From assembly GCF_052119585.1 (NCBI RefSeq), contig NZ_JBGQOJ010000029.1, forward strand, positions 1-36,038: a stretch of 36,038 nucleotides of DNA. Reading direction: 5' to 3'. Shown one piece after another: positions 7,013-15,363 of the stretch. Below the pieces are notes generated by a model. It did no database searches. It was not told the origin of the DNA and worked only from the letters and a program-made list of their open reading frames with translations. Both the position numbers and the translations under genes were made by a program. The DNA comes from JBGQOJ01 sp052119585. GTDB taxonomy: Bacteria > Pseudomonadota > Alphaproteobacteria > Rhodobacterales > Rhodobacteraceae. Position 1 is the stretch's first letter, and each line of letters starts with the position of its first letter.

Positions 7013-8176
7013 TTAATCTTTCAGCGATTCTTCGCGCAGGCCGTCGGCCAGCAGGTTCAGTCCCAGCACAAGCGTCATCAATGCCAGTGCGGGGGGCAGG
7101 GCCGGATGCGGGTAGATCGACAACAGCTTGCGCCCGTCGTTGATCGTCGATCCCCAGTTCGAGGATTCAGGCGACACGCCAAGGCCGAAAAAGCCAAGCG
7201 TTCCCAGAAGGATCGTCGTATAGCCGATGCGCAGGCAGAAATCGACGATCAGCGGGCCGCGCGCGTTCGGCAGGATTTCCCACAGCATGATATACCACGG
7301 CCCCTCGCCACGGGTTTGCCCCGCCGCCACATAGTCGCGGGTCTTGATGTCCAGTACGATGCCGCGCACGATGCGGAACACCGTAGGAGAGTTCACAAAC
7401 ACGACCGAGACAAAGACGATCAGGATGTTGGATGGCATGCTGATCAGGCCCAGTGGATCGGCATCGAAGGCAAGACCGGAGTAGAGCCAGAACCCGATGA
7501 TCAGCGTCAGTGCGATGTAGATGTTCCGTTTCATCGGTTGCACATAGAACCGCGAGTTCCACAGGATGGTCAGGAAGATGATCGGGAACAGGAACAGCAC
7601 CGCCGCCAGATAGACCGGAATGCCGGTGGCCACGATTTCCGGCGTGACCAGCAGGTAAAACAGCAAGATCACCGGGAAGGCGAGCACAAGGTTTGCGATG
7701 AACGACAGCACCGTGTCGAATGTGCCGCCGAAATACCCCGCAGGCAGGCCAAGGGTGATGCCGACCATAAAGGCAAACAACGTCGCGGCGGGGGCGATCT
7801 TCAGCACCTCGCGGGCGCCCATGATCATCCGGCTGAACACGTCGCGGCCCAGAATGTCGCCGCCCAGCAGATAATGGGCATAGCGGCCGTCGCCATCGGG
7901 CAGGGCGGTGCCCGGCACCTTGTTCTTCATCTGGCTGATCACGTCGCGGATCGGGTCGTGGGTGATGACCAGATCGGCCATGATGGCAGTCAGCACCCAG
8001 AACAGCACCAGCGCAAAGCCGGTCATCCCGATCGGGCTGTCGAACAGTTTGCCGTAAAGGCCCAGCTTGCGTTTGAATGTGATCGATAGCGCAAATGTTG
8101 CCACCATCGCGATCCAGACCGGCATCAGTTGCGTGACCATGCCCGCAATGATCGGGCCCCAAGAAAGCGTCTCCAT
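7013..8176 (-). CDS. ABC importer permease, DppC-type, with an enlarged membrane region
   Basis: The protein is 387 aa, well above the roughly 290-310 aa usual for DppC/OppC. It has the N-terminal membrane helix and the DPIRDVI...YLLGGDILGRDVFSRMIMGAREVLKI segment, comparable to the DxLGRDxxSR motif of the family. The cytoplasmic EAA-type loop is DYVAAGQTRGEGPWYIMLWEILPNARGPL. Between the core helices, at about residues 178-255, lies an extra segment with two further hydrophobic stretches (LAAVLFLFPIIFLTI and IYIALTLIIGFWL). The protein forms the inner-membrane channel with the DppB-type partner. The gene lies 11 bp downstream of that partner and 12 bp upstream of the ATPase gene, so it is in one operon with both. 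Confidence 0.9.
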   Translation of the reverse strand: METLSWGPIIAGMVTQLMPVWIAMVATFALSITFKRKLGLYGKLFDSPIGMTGFALVLFWVLTAIMADLVITHDPIRDVISQMKNKVPGTALPDGDGRYAHYLLGGDILGRDVFSRMIMGAREVLKIAPAATLFAFMVGITLGLPAGYFGGTFDTVLSFIANLVLAFPVILLFYLLVTPEIVATGIPVYLAAVLFLFPIIFLTILWNSRFYVQPMKRNIYIALTLIIGFWLYSGLAFDADPLGLISMPSNILIVFVSVVFVNSPTVFRIVRGIVLDIKTRDYVAAGQTRGEGPWYIMLWEILPNARGPLIVDFCLRIGYTTILLGTLGFFGLGVSPESSNWGSTINDGRKLLSIYPHPALPPALALMTLVLGLNLLADGLREESLKD

Positions 8177-8187
8177 TCCCAGCTCCT

Positions 8188-9234
8188 TTAAGCGATACGG
8201 ATGCGCGGGTTCAGGAAAACATAGCCGATATCCGATATCAGCTGCGTTACCAGAACCACAAACACACCGACGACCGAGCAGCCGAGAAGAAGCTCGATAT
8301 CATTGTTTCCGGCGGCCTCGACCAAGGTCCAGCCGAAGCCTTTGTAATTGAACAGTGTTTCCACAATCACCACGCCGGTCAACAGCCAGGGGAACTGCAA
8401 CATGATGACGGTGAAGGGCGCGATCAGCGCGTTGCGCAGGGCGTGTTTCAGGACGATGTTCCTGAACCTGACGCCCTTCAGCCGCGCGGTGCGGATGTAT
8501 TGCGCGGTCATCACCTCGGCCATCGAGGCGCGGGTCATCCGCGCGACATAGCCCATCCCGTAAAGCGCCATGGTCATGACGGGCAGGGTGAAATTGTCAA
8601 AATTGATGCTTTCCATGGCAGAGGTCGACGACCCCTTGAACCATTGCAATCCACCGGCGCGAGAGGCGAAAATGATGATCAGCAGCACGCCGGAGACGTA
8701 TTCAGGGGTGGCGGTGGTGGCGATAGAGAAAGTCGACAAGGTGCGATCGGTCCGCGATCCTTCGCGCATCCCCGCCAGCACGCCGATCAACAGCGCCGAA
8801 GGCACCATTACGATCATCACCCAGAACATCAACTTTCCGGTCAGCGTCAGGCGCGTGTTGATCACCGAAGTGACATCATCGCGCAGGCGGGTTGAAAAGC
8901 CGAAGTCGCCTTGCAACACGCCGCAAAACTTGGGCGCGGGGGCGGTGGGGGTCTTGACGTCCAGACAGCGCCCCTTGGGGGTGCCATTCTCTGCCGTCAG
9001 GGTCCATCCGGGCACCACGCCCAGCCATTGACCGTAGCGGTAGATCATAGAGCCGCCGTAGCCGTTATTGTCCAGCCACGACGTCACTTCCTCGTCGCTC
9101 ATGCGAAAGTTGCCCTGGGTCTTGGCCAGTTTTTCAAGGTTCGGCTGAAGGTTCGTCAGGAAGAAGACGATGATTGTCAGGCACAGCGCGGTCAGCAGCA
9201 TGACCCCAAGGCGGCGTAGAATGAATAGTCCCAT
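8188..9234 (-). CDS. ABC importer permease, DppB-type
   Basis: This is a 348-aa inner-membrane protein. TM1 is near residues 9-29 (LGVMLLTALCLTIIVFFLTNL). A long periplasmic loop follows, holding two cysteines (GRCLDVK and KFCGVLQGDFG) about 18 residues apart that could form a disulfide, then five more helices. The EAA loop reads YIRTARLKGVRFRNIVLKHALRNAL, as expected for DppB. VLQGDFGFSTR is the family's QGDLGxS motif. The start at 9234 is preceded by AGGGGA. It is the first permease gene after the hairpin at 9345-9373, so its level probably depends on read-through from the binding-protein gene. Confidence 0.92.
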   Translation of the reverse strand: MGLFILRRLGVMLLTALCLTIIVFFLTNLQPNLEKLAKTQGNFRMSDEEVTSWLDNNGYGGSMIYRYGQWLGVVPGWTLTAENGTPKGRCLDVKTPTAPAPKFCGVLQGDFGFSTRLRDDVTSVINTRLTLTGKLMFWVMIVMVPSALLIGVLAGMREGSRTDRTLSTFSIATTATPEYVSGVLLIIIFASRAGGLQWFKGSSTSAMESINFDNFTLPVMTMALYGMGYVARMTRASMAEVMTAQYIRTARLKGVRFRNIVLKHALRNALIAPFTVIMLQFPWLLTGVVIVETLFNYKGFGWTLVEAAGNNDIELLLGCSVVGVFVVLVTQLISDIGYVFLNPRIRIA

Positions 9235-9344
9235 TTTTTCCCCTGTTGGTCGGGTTCCGGGCGCGATTATTGTGCGTCACCGTGGCGCGCGGAGCCGGTC
9301 CGTCGCCATTCAGCACACGCCGTTCATCGGGCGTCGTGCCGTTG

Positions 9345-9373
9345 AAAAAAGGGGGACGTCATCGACGCCCCCC
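9345..9373 (-). terminator. Intercistronic terminator-like hairpin between binding-protein and permease genes
   Basis: The minus strand reads GGGGGCGTC-GAT-GACGTCCCC with one G-U pair, followed by TTTTTT. It begins about 11 bp after the stop codon of the substrate-binding protein gene and lies inside the operon. Such hairpins commonly let binding protein be made in excess over the membrane components by partial termination or 3' protection. Confidence 0.75.
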
Positions 9374-9383
9374 GATCTTGATC

Positions 9384-11051
9384 CTAGGCCGACACGCCCA
9401 GCTTATGAACGTCGATCTCGAACTTCGGATGCATATCCGCGTTCATAACGCCATCGCGGAAATGGCGGAAGATCGAGCGCCAGTAAGGCTGGATCGTCAC
9501 GCCTTCTTCCTGCATGATCTCCTCCAGACGCTTCATCACAACGCGGCGCTTGTCGGCGTCGATGATCGACAATGCCTCTGTCAGCTTTGCGTCGAATTCG
9601 GCGTTCGCAAAGCCGGACTCGTTCCAGGCCTCGCCACTGCGATAGGCAAGGGCAAGGATCTGAACGCCCAGTTCGCGGTGGTTCCAGTTGGTCGACGAGA
9701 ACGGATAGTTCGTCCAGTCGTTCCAGAAGGTAGAGCCGGGGATGACGGTGCGCTTCACCTTGAAGCCTGCATCGCGCATCTGTGCTGCGACCGCGTCGCA
9801 GGTATTACGGCGATAGTCATCGTCGATCGAGATCAGCTCGTGCTCGAAATCCATCATGCCGGCGTCTTCCATCATGGCCTTTGCGGCAGCCGGATCAAAG
9901 ACGATCGGCGGCAGTTCGGCATATTCCGGGTGGATCGGGCAGACGTGGTGGTTTTCGGCAACGCGGCCTTTGCCTGCAATTCCAAGTTCCAGCAAGACAG
10001 CGTTGTCGACTGCCATCTGGATCGCCTTGCGGACACGGACGTCTGCGTAGGGCTTCTTGCCGTCGATTTCGGCAAGCTGGTTCGGACGCACAACAACCGT
10101 TGCCGCCGTTGTCACTTCGGCCCGGTTCCAGCCGATGTTGTCGAACAGCTCCAGGAAATCGCCGGTCGTCTCGTAGGTCATGTCGAATTCATCGGCCTCG
10201 GCACCCGCCGCCCAAGAGGACGGATCCTGACCGAAGTCGATGAACTCGATCCGGTCAAGATAGGCATCGTCGCCCCAATAGGGCTGGTCGGTGTTCTTGA
10301 CCAAGACGGACTTTACGCCAACCTCGTAGCTTTCGGGTTTGTATGCGCCGGTGCCAACGCCGTGGTCGATAGGGTTCGTGCCGATCAGATCCTTGTGCTG
10401 GATCGCGGCGGGGTAATCGGCGATGCCCGGAATGATAGAGATGTCGGGGGCGGGCAGTTTCAGCACAATGGTGTGGCTGTCGATGACAGTGACCGCACCC
10501 TCTTTGGCTTTGCCGGTGGCCTCGTCGACATAGGTCGCGATGCGGCCCGCCATAGAGTTGCCCTCGACCGACTTGTCGGCCCAGCCGATCATGTTCGCGG
10601 CCACGTCTTCGGCGGTGAAATCATCGCCGTTGTTCCATTTAATGCCCTTGCGGACGTTGAATGTGTATTCTGTGGCGTCGTCGTTCACCGACCAGCCCTC
10701 TAGCAGGACGCCGTGGAACGAACCGTCCGCGCGGTATTCAACAAGATATTGCAGGAAGCCGCGGGTGAAATTGCCCATTTCGGACCAGTCGTAGGTGCGG
10801 GGGTCTTTCAGGGCAAGAATGCCGGTCTGGATGCGCAGCGTGCCGCCCATCGGCGGTGTCGCCACATGGCTGGCTGCCTGCGCGTCACTTGCGGTCAGAC
10901 CGATGGCCGCGTAGGCGGCGACGGTCGAGACACCAAGCGCGGTTGTGCGTGTCAAAAACTCGCGGCGGCTCAGCTTGCCCGCCTTCACTTCGTCGGCATA
11001 CATGCCAAGCGATGCATGCGGTGCATTGTTGATATTGGTGGTGAGCGTCAT
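9384..11051 (-). CDS. Periplasmic substrate-binding protein (family 5) with Tat signal
   Basis: This is a 555-aa protein. Its N-terminus has a twin-arginine motif, SRREFLTRT (Arg29-Arg30), then a hydrophobic stretch ending ASDAQA near residue 60. It should therefore be exported folded through Tat, after an unusually long 28-residue n-region. The mature part is a family 5 solute-binding protein. It contains YTFNVRKGIKWNNGDDFTAEDV and DVRVRKAIQMAVD, both hallmarks of DppA/OppA-like proteins. It captures substrate, probably peptide-like, and delivers it to the two permeases. The start at 11051 has GGGAGAA upstream. It is the first gene of the transport operon, and an AraC-type regulator lies upstream on the same strand. 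The precise ligand cannot be inferred. Confidence 0.93.
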   Translation of the reverse strand: MTLTTNINNAPHASLGMYADEVKAGKLSRREFLTRTTALGVSTVAAYAAIGLTASDAQAASHVATPPMGGTLRIQTGILALKDPRTYDWSEMGNFTRGFLQYLVEYRADGSFHGVLLEGWSVNDDATEYTFNVRKGIKWNNGDDFTAEDVAANMIGWADKSVEGNSMAGRIATYVDEATGKAKEGAVTVIDSHTIVLKLPAPDISIIPGIADYPAAIQHKDLIGTNPIDHGVGTGAYKPESYEVGVKSVLVKNTDQPYWGDDAYLDRIEFIDFGQDPSSWAAGAEADEFDMTYETTGDFLELFDNIGWNRAEVTTAATVVVRPNQLAEIDGKKPYADVRVRKAIQMAVDNAVLLELGIAGKGRVAENHHVCPIHPEYAELPPIVFDPAAAKAMMEDAGMMDFEHELISIDDDYRRNTCDAVAAQMRDAGFKVKRTVIPGSTFWNDWTNYPFSSTNWNHRELGVQILALAYRSGEAWNESGFANAEFDAKLTEALSIIDADKRRVVMKRLEEIMQEEGVTIQPYWRSIFRHFRDGVMNADMHPKFEIDVHKLGVSA

Positions 11052-11302
11052 GGTATTCTCCCTGAGAGACAGTGTTTTTTATGATTGATGAAACCCGTGT
11101 GCCTTATGCCGCAAAAGCGGCGAACAGACGATGTTGTCCAGATGCATCCCCAAGTCGTTTTTCATTCCATCATTCCGCACGAGAACCTTGCGTGCGTCAA
11201 CGATCCGTTTCTTCATTTTATGTAACAAATACGACATTATGATATAAGAAACGCGACATTTGGTTGGGATGCAACCCGAAACCCCTGTTGATGACCGACT
11301 CG
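11052..11302 (-). promoter_or_regulatory. Promoter region of the ABC importer operon, with 22-bp-spaced direct repeat
   Basis: This 251-bp AT-richer gap holds no gene. Two identical CGACATT heptamers at 11232-11238 and 11254-11260 lie 22 bp apart in the same orientation, about two helical turns. Direct half-sites on one face of DNA are what AraC-family proteins usually bind, and the AraC-type gene ends 43 bp away. The region must contain the operon promoter, but I cannot place -35 and -10 boxes confidently. Confidence 0.4.
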
Positions 11303-12103
11303 TCAGGTCTTTTGACGGAACGCAGACGGGGTCTTGCCCGTATGGTGCTGAAAGCTGCGGGTGAAATACGCGGCAGAAGTAAACCCGAGTGACCGCGCGA
11401 TATCCTTTACCGGAATCGTCGTCGCGGCCAGCATATCGCGCGCCTCGAACATGATCCGTTCGGTCAGCAGGGCAAGCGCGGGACGCCCGCAGGTGACGTT
11501 GCAGGCCCGCGACAAATGGGTGGGGGTGACGCCCAGCGTCGCGCAGTAATCAGTGACGCTGTTGCCGCTATGCAGATTGTCCTCGATCAGGCGGCAATAG
11601 CGCTCGATCAACCTGACACTGGCATTGGGGCGCTTCCGGTCGGCGGCCGTTTCTGCGATCATCCGTTCCAGCCAGACCGACAAAAGCCCCGCATGGTGCT
11701 GCATGGCGCGGGCACCGGCAAGGCGTGGCGACTCTGACTCGGACGACAGGTTGTCCAGAATGCCGGTCACTTTGGCCTGCGATCCGGCGTCGCGGACCCG
11801 GATGTGATGCGCGGCCGCAGGCATGTCCAGAACCAACGTGGCCGGGATGAATGCCGCCGTTCCAAAGACCTGTGCCGTCATATCGAAGCAATGCATCGTG
11901 CGGGCGGGAATGAAGATCGCGTTATGGGCGCCATAGCCGCGGGTGTTGCCCGAAACCGTAATCCGGCCCTGTCCGCGGGTGACCCACAACAACAGATGAT
12001 GCGGATAGCTGTGCATCGCCTCGATCCGCCAGCGCCCCGCCTGTGCCAGACGCGGAATTTGGTGCAGTCGGATGTGTGACAATGGCTGGGCTGAATTCGG
12101 CAT
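11303..12103 (-). CDS. AraC-family transcriptional regulator
   Basis: The protein is 266 aa. Its N-terminal half is a cupin-like sensing domain: HSYPHHLLLWVTRGQGRITVSGN, then GAHNAIFIPARTMHCFD. The C-terminal 100 residues carry two helix-turn-helix units. The second includes IPVKDIARSLGFTSAAYFTRSFQHHTGKTPSAFR, the standard AraC signature. It lies directly upstream of the Dpp-type importer operon on the same strand, so control of that operon is the simplest inference. The inducer is unknown. It is a one-component cytoplasmic regulator. Confidence 0.9.
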   Translation of the reverse strand: MPNSAQPLSHIRLHQIPRLAQAGRWRIEAMHSYPHHLLLWVTRGQGRITVSGNTRGYGAHNAIFIPARTMHCFDMTAQVFGTAAFIPATLVLDMPAAAHHIRVRDAGSQAKVTGILDNLSSESESPRLAGARAMQHHAGLLSVWLERMIAETAADRKRPNASVRLIERYCRLIEDNLHSGNSVTDYCATLGVTPTHLSRACNVTCGRPALALLTERIMFEARDMLAATTIPVKDIARSLGFTSAAYFTRSFQHHTGKTPSAFRQKT

Positions 12104-12206
12104 GGCGGTGCCTCACATTGGATTTGTGCAACTAAATGGCCAGCATCCATCTGAATCAAGCACTAAAATGTAGGCTTTGATGAAGCAAGCGCCGGATCGC
12201 CTATGG

Positions 12207-13097
12207 TCAGGGCAGGGTAAGCGGAACCCAGCCGCGCATCCGTGCCCGAAACCATGTGCGCTGTCGTTTTGCATATTGCCGCGAGGCGATCTTGGCCCGC
12301 TCTATCGCCTCGTCGAGCGGCATCTGTCCGCGCAGATGGGCGATCAATTCCGGCGCGCCGATGGCCTTGGACGACAGGCGGGCCGGGTCCCAGTCTGGCT
12401 CCATCGTCTGTGCCTCGGTCAGGGCGCCCATGTCCATCATCATATCGAAACGGCGCGATATCCGGTCCCACAACCAATCCTTGCCCGCGTCCATCACAAA
12501 GGGCTGGGTCTGTGCCAGCGGCAGCAGGGGCGGCGGCGTCTTGTCCTGCCAGTCGGAAATGGCGCGCCCCGTTGCGCGCTGCACCTCCCATGCGCGCTGC
12601 ACCCGAACCGGGTTTTGCAGATCAATGCGCGACAGGGTCACGGCGTCCAGATCTGCCAGCAGGGCGGCGATGCCGTCCTGTGCCATCCGCGCACCCGCCT
12701 CTGCCCGCACTGCGTCCGGGGTGGGCGGAATATCGGCCAGCCCTTCGGTCAGCGCGGTGAAATACAGCCCCGTCCCCCCGACGATGATCAGGCGGGGGCC
12801 AGCCTGCAACAAAGGCGCCACGTCGCGCAGCCAATGGCCGACCGAATAGGTGGCGTCATAGCGAATATGCCCGTAAAGCCGGTGCTGTGCCGCGGCTTCC
12901 TCATCATCCGAGGGGCGCGCGGTCAGGATCCGCCAGCCGTCGAAAACCTGCAAGGCGTCGGCGTTCACAATCACCCCGCCCTGCGCCTGTGCAATTTGCA
13001 GCGCCAGCGCGGATTTTCCCGACGCGGTCGGCCCCGCGATCAATACAGGCCGGTCTGGGTCAATGTTATTTATGTTTATCAGTGTCTTGTCAGTCAA
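12207..13097 (-). CDS. miaA: tRNA dimethylallyltransferase
   Basis: This is a 296-aa protein. The P-loop GPTASGKSALAL lies at about residues 22-33. VNADALQVFDGWRILTARPS corresponds to the family's DSxQVY...TAxP motif, here with A-L-Q-V-F instead of S-M-Q-V-Y. GGTGLYFTALTEGLADIP and RVQRAWEVQRATGRAI are further MiaA signatures. The enzyme transfers dimethylallyl from DMAPP to A37 of tRNAs reading UNN codons. The reading frame opens with TTG at 13097 and no in-frame ATG precedes the P-loop, so a TTG start is likely, with only a weak ribosome site. It is divergent from pyrH. Its substrate DMAPP comes from the pathway that uses Dxr, encoded 3 kb away. Confidence 0.95.
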   Translation of the reverse strand: MTDKTLININNIDPDRPVLIAGPTASGKSALALQIAQAQGGVIVNADALQVFDGWRILTARPSDDEEAAAQHRLYGHIRYDATYSVGHWLRDVAPLLQAGPRLIIVGGTGLYFTALTEGLADIPPTPDAVRAEAGARMAQDGIAALLADLDAVTLSRIDLQNPVRVQRAWEVQRATGRAISDWQDKTPPPLLPLAQTQPFVMDAGKDWLWDRISRRFDMMMDMGALTEAQTMEPDWDPARLSSKAIGAPELIAHLRGQMPLDEAIERAKIASRQYAKRQRTWFRARMRGWVPLTLP

Positions 13098-13250
13098 AGT
13101 TCAGGTCATCTTCCGGGCTTGGACGGGGTGTTTCTACGACCCATATGTGTGACGCGGCGGTTAGGCGTTGAACCCGGCCGCGTTTTCCGACATTTTGCGC
13201 AAAATTCTGCATCTCTTATCAAACACCACAAATCGGCGGGGGACAATCCG

Positions 13251-13988
13251 ATGAACGACACAGCCACAAAAGAACCCGCGCCGGCCTTTACCCGCGTCAT
13301 GCTTAAAATTTCGGGCGAGGCGCTGATGGGCGATCAGGGCTTCGGCCTGCACCCGCCGACGGTCCAGCGCATCGCGCGAGAGGTCAAGACCGTGCACGAT
13401 ATGGGTGTCGAGATCTGCATGGTCATCGGCGGCGGCAATATCTTTCGCGGGTTGCAGGGCAGCGCGCAGGGGATGGAGCGGACGACAGCCGACTATATGG
13501 GCATGCTTGCCACGGTGATGAACGCATTGGCCATGCAATCGGCGATGGAAGAACTGAACATCCACACCCGCGTGATTTCCGCGATCCCGATGGACGAGAT
13601 ATGCGAGCCGTACATCCGCCGCCGCGCGGTGCGCCACCTTGAGAAAAAGCGCGTCTGCATCTTTGCGGCAGGCACCGGAAACCCCTATTTCACCACCGAC
13701 ACAGCCGCGACCCTGCGCGCCAACGAAATGGCCTGCGAGGCGATATTCAAGGGCACCAAGGTCGACGGTGTCTATGACAAGGACCCGGTGAAATACGCCG
13801 ATGCAAAGCGCTATGACCGCGTCAGCTATGACGAGGTGCTGCAAAAGCATCTGGGGGTGATGGACGCCAGCGCCATCGCGCTTGCCCGCGACAACCACCT
13901 GCCGATCATCGTGTTCTCTTTGGATGAACCGGGCGGGTTCAAGGGGATTCTGGCGGGTGAAGGCACCTATACAACCGTGCACGATTAA
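13251..13988 (+). CDS. pyrH: UMP kinase
   Basis: This 245-aa protein starts at the ATG at 13251, a choice supported by the family start just before FTRVMLKISGEALMG. The longer open frame upstream is antisense to miaA and is rejected. Amino-acid-kinase fold motifs are present: KISGEALMG, VIGGGNIFRG, FAAGTGNPYFTTDTAA and KVDGVYDKDP. The enzyme phosphorylates UMP to UDP in the cytoplasm and is usually a hexamer regulated by GTP and UTP. It heads the plus-strand cluster pyrH-frr-uppS-cdsA-dxr-rseP. rpsB and tsf, which precede pyrH in many bacteria, are not here. Confidence 0.97.
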   Translation: MNDTATKEPAPAFTRVMLKISGEALMGDQGFGLHPPTVQRIAREVKTVHDMGVEICMVIGGGNIFRGLQGSAQGMERTTADYMGMLATVMNALAMQSAMEELNIHTRVISAIPMDEICEPYIRRRAVRHLEKKRVCIFAAGTGNPYFTTDTAATLRANEMACEAIFKGTKVDGVYDKDPVKYADAKRYDRVSYDEVLQKHLGVMDASAIALARDNHLPIIVFSLDEPGGFKGILAGEGTYTTVHD

Positions 13989-14047
13989 GTTTACAATTTG
14001 GGCAACAGGCCCAAGAGCCGATGATAGAATAAAAGTAGAGTGGACAC

Positions 14048-14611
14048 ATGGCAGACTATAAAGAAATCGACCTTGACGATCTTCAGCGCCGCATGGATGG
14101 CGCAATGGCTGCGTTGCGCACGGAATTCGCTTCGTTGCGGACCGGCCGCGCCTCTGCGTCGATGCTGGACCCGATCATGGTCGAAAGCTATGGCAGCATG
14201 ACCCCGATCAATCAGGTCGGCACCGTCAACGTGCCCGAACCCCGCATGGTCACGATCAACGTCTGGGACAAGGCGCTTGTCCAGAAGGTTGAAAAGGCGA
14301 TCCGCGAAAGTGGTCTGGGGATCAACCCGCAGCTGAACGGCACGATCATCATGCTGCCGATCCCCGAATTGAACGAGGAACGCCGCCGCGAGCTGACCAA
14401 GGTCGCCGCAGGCTATGCCGAACATGCGCGTGTCGCCGTGCGCAACGTGCGCCGCGACGGCATGGACCAGATCAAAAAGGCCAAAGCCAACAACATGTCC
14501 GAGGACGATGTGAAGCTTTGGGAAGGCGAAGTGCAGGAACTGACGAACAACGCGATTGCCGCGATCGACGTGGCGCTGGAAGCCAAGCAGCAGGAAATCA
14601 TGCAGGTTTAA
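14048..14611 (+). CDS. frr: Ribosome recycling factor
   Basis: This 187-aa protein has the normal length for the family. It carries the RRF hallmarks GAMAALRTEFASLRTGRASASMLDPI, PEPRMVTINVWDKALV and IPELNEERRRELTKVA, plus the C-terminal helix with DQIKKAKA. RRF splits post-termination ribosomes together with EF-G. The 59-bp gap after pyrH contains a short hairpin (TTGGGC...GCCCAA near 14001-14017), possibly a processing point. The pyrH-frr pairing is widely conserved. Confidence 0.97.
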   Translation: MADYKEIDLDDLQRRMDGAMAALRTEFASLRTGRASASMLDPIMVESYGSMTPINQVGTVNVPEPRMVTINVWDKALVQKVEKAIRESGLGINPQLNGTIIMLPIPELNEERRRELTKVAAGYAEHARVAVRNVRRDGMDQIKKAKANNMSEDDVKLWEGEVQELTNNAIAAIDVALEAKQQEIMQV

Positions 14612-14637
14612 CGCCCGCCCGACCAAGGAGCCATATT

Positions 14638-15363
14638 TTGGCCGCGAAAGACACCAAAGACATCAGCCCCGAACATGTCGCGATTATTATGGACGGCAAC
14701 GGGCGGTGGGCAACGGCCCGCGGGCGGCCGCGCCTGTTCGGCCATCAGGCCGGCGCACGGCGCGTTCGCGAGATCGTCGAGGCCTGTCCGGAGCTTGGCG
14801 TGCGCTATCTGACGATCTTTGCCTTTTCGACCGAGAACTGGAAACGCACCCAGACCGAGGTTGCCGGTTTGATGGCCTTGTTCCGCCGCTACATCGAGAA
14901 AGAGGCGAAACGCCTGCTGAAACACGGTGTGCGGGTCAGGTTTATCGGTGACCGCCTGCGTCTGGATGCGAAACTGGTCAAGCTGATGGATGATCTGGAG
15001 GTTCTGACCAGCCATAACGATCTGGTGCATCTGACCATCGCGTTGAACTACGGCGGCCGCGACGAGGTGGCCCGCGCGACCAAGCGTCTGGCGCGCGACG
15101 TGGCGTCGGGAAAACTGTCACCCGATGACGTGGACGAGGAAACATTGCCGCGCTATCTGGACACCTGCCTGTTGCCCGACCCCGATCTGGTGATCCGTAC
15201 CAGCGGCGAGGCGCGGATTTCCAACTTTCTGCTCTGGCAGTCGGCCTATTCGGAATATGAATTCATCGACACGCTCTGGCCCGATTTCACCGCAGAGATC
15301 TTTGCCCAGACCATTGGCCGCTTTGGTCTTCGCGAACGGCGCTATGGGGCTGTGGCGGTCTGA
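14638..15363 (+). CDS. uppS: Undecaprenyl diphosphate synthase (cis-prenyltransferase)
   Basis: The 241-aa protein reads from a TTG start at 14638. AAGGAG lies 7 bases upstream of that TTG and decides the start, and no ATG gives a full N-terminus. Catalytic Asp19 lies in IIMDGNGRWA, followed by GHQAGARRVREIV and TIFAFSTENWKR. The C-terminal DLVIRTSGEARISNFLLWQSAYSE motif binds diphosphate and magnesium. The enzyme adds cis-isoprene units to farnesyl-PP to make the C55 lipid carrier for peptidoglycan and O-antigen. Its stop overlaps the cdsA start by one base, indicating translational coupling. Confidence 0.97.
   Translation: MAAKDTKDISPEHVAIIMDGNGRWATARGRPRLFGHQAGARRVREIVEACPELGVRYLTIFAFSTENWKRTQTEVAGLMALFRRYIEKEAKRLLKHGVRVRFIGDRLRLDAKLVKLMDDLEVLTSHNDLVHLTIALNYGGRDEVARATKRLARDVASGKLSPDDVDEETLPRYLDTCLLPDPDLVIRTSGEARISNFLLWQSAYSEYEFIDTLWPDFTAEIFAQTIGRFGLRERRYGAVAV

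Noticed and set aside
4841..8089. Two long plus-strand open frames (590 and 488 codons) opposite the ABC operon
   Set aside because: They are mirror frames of GC-rich genes on the minus strand. Composition is His, Asp, Gln and Arg rich, without motifs.
12177..13250. Open frame extending pyrH upstream by 358 codons
   Set aside because: It is antisense to miaA, has no domain content, and the UMP kinase family start lies at 13251 just before the conserved KISGEALMG region.
14001..14047. Separate frr promoter between pyrH and frr
   Set aside because: A TAGAAT-like box exists, but the only TTGGGC-like -35 is 21 bp away. The short hairpin here more likely reflects RNA processing.
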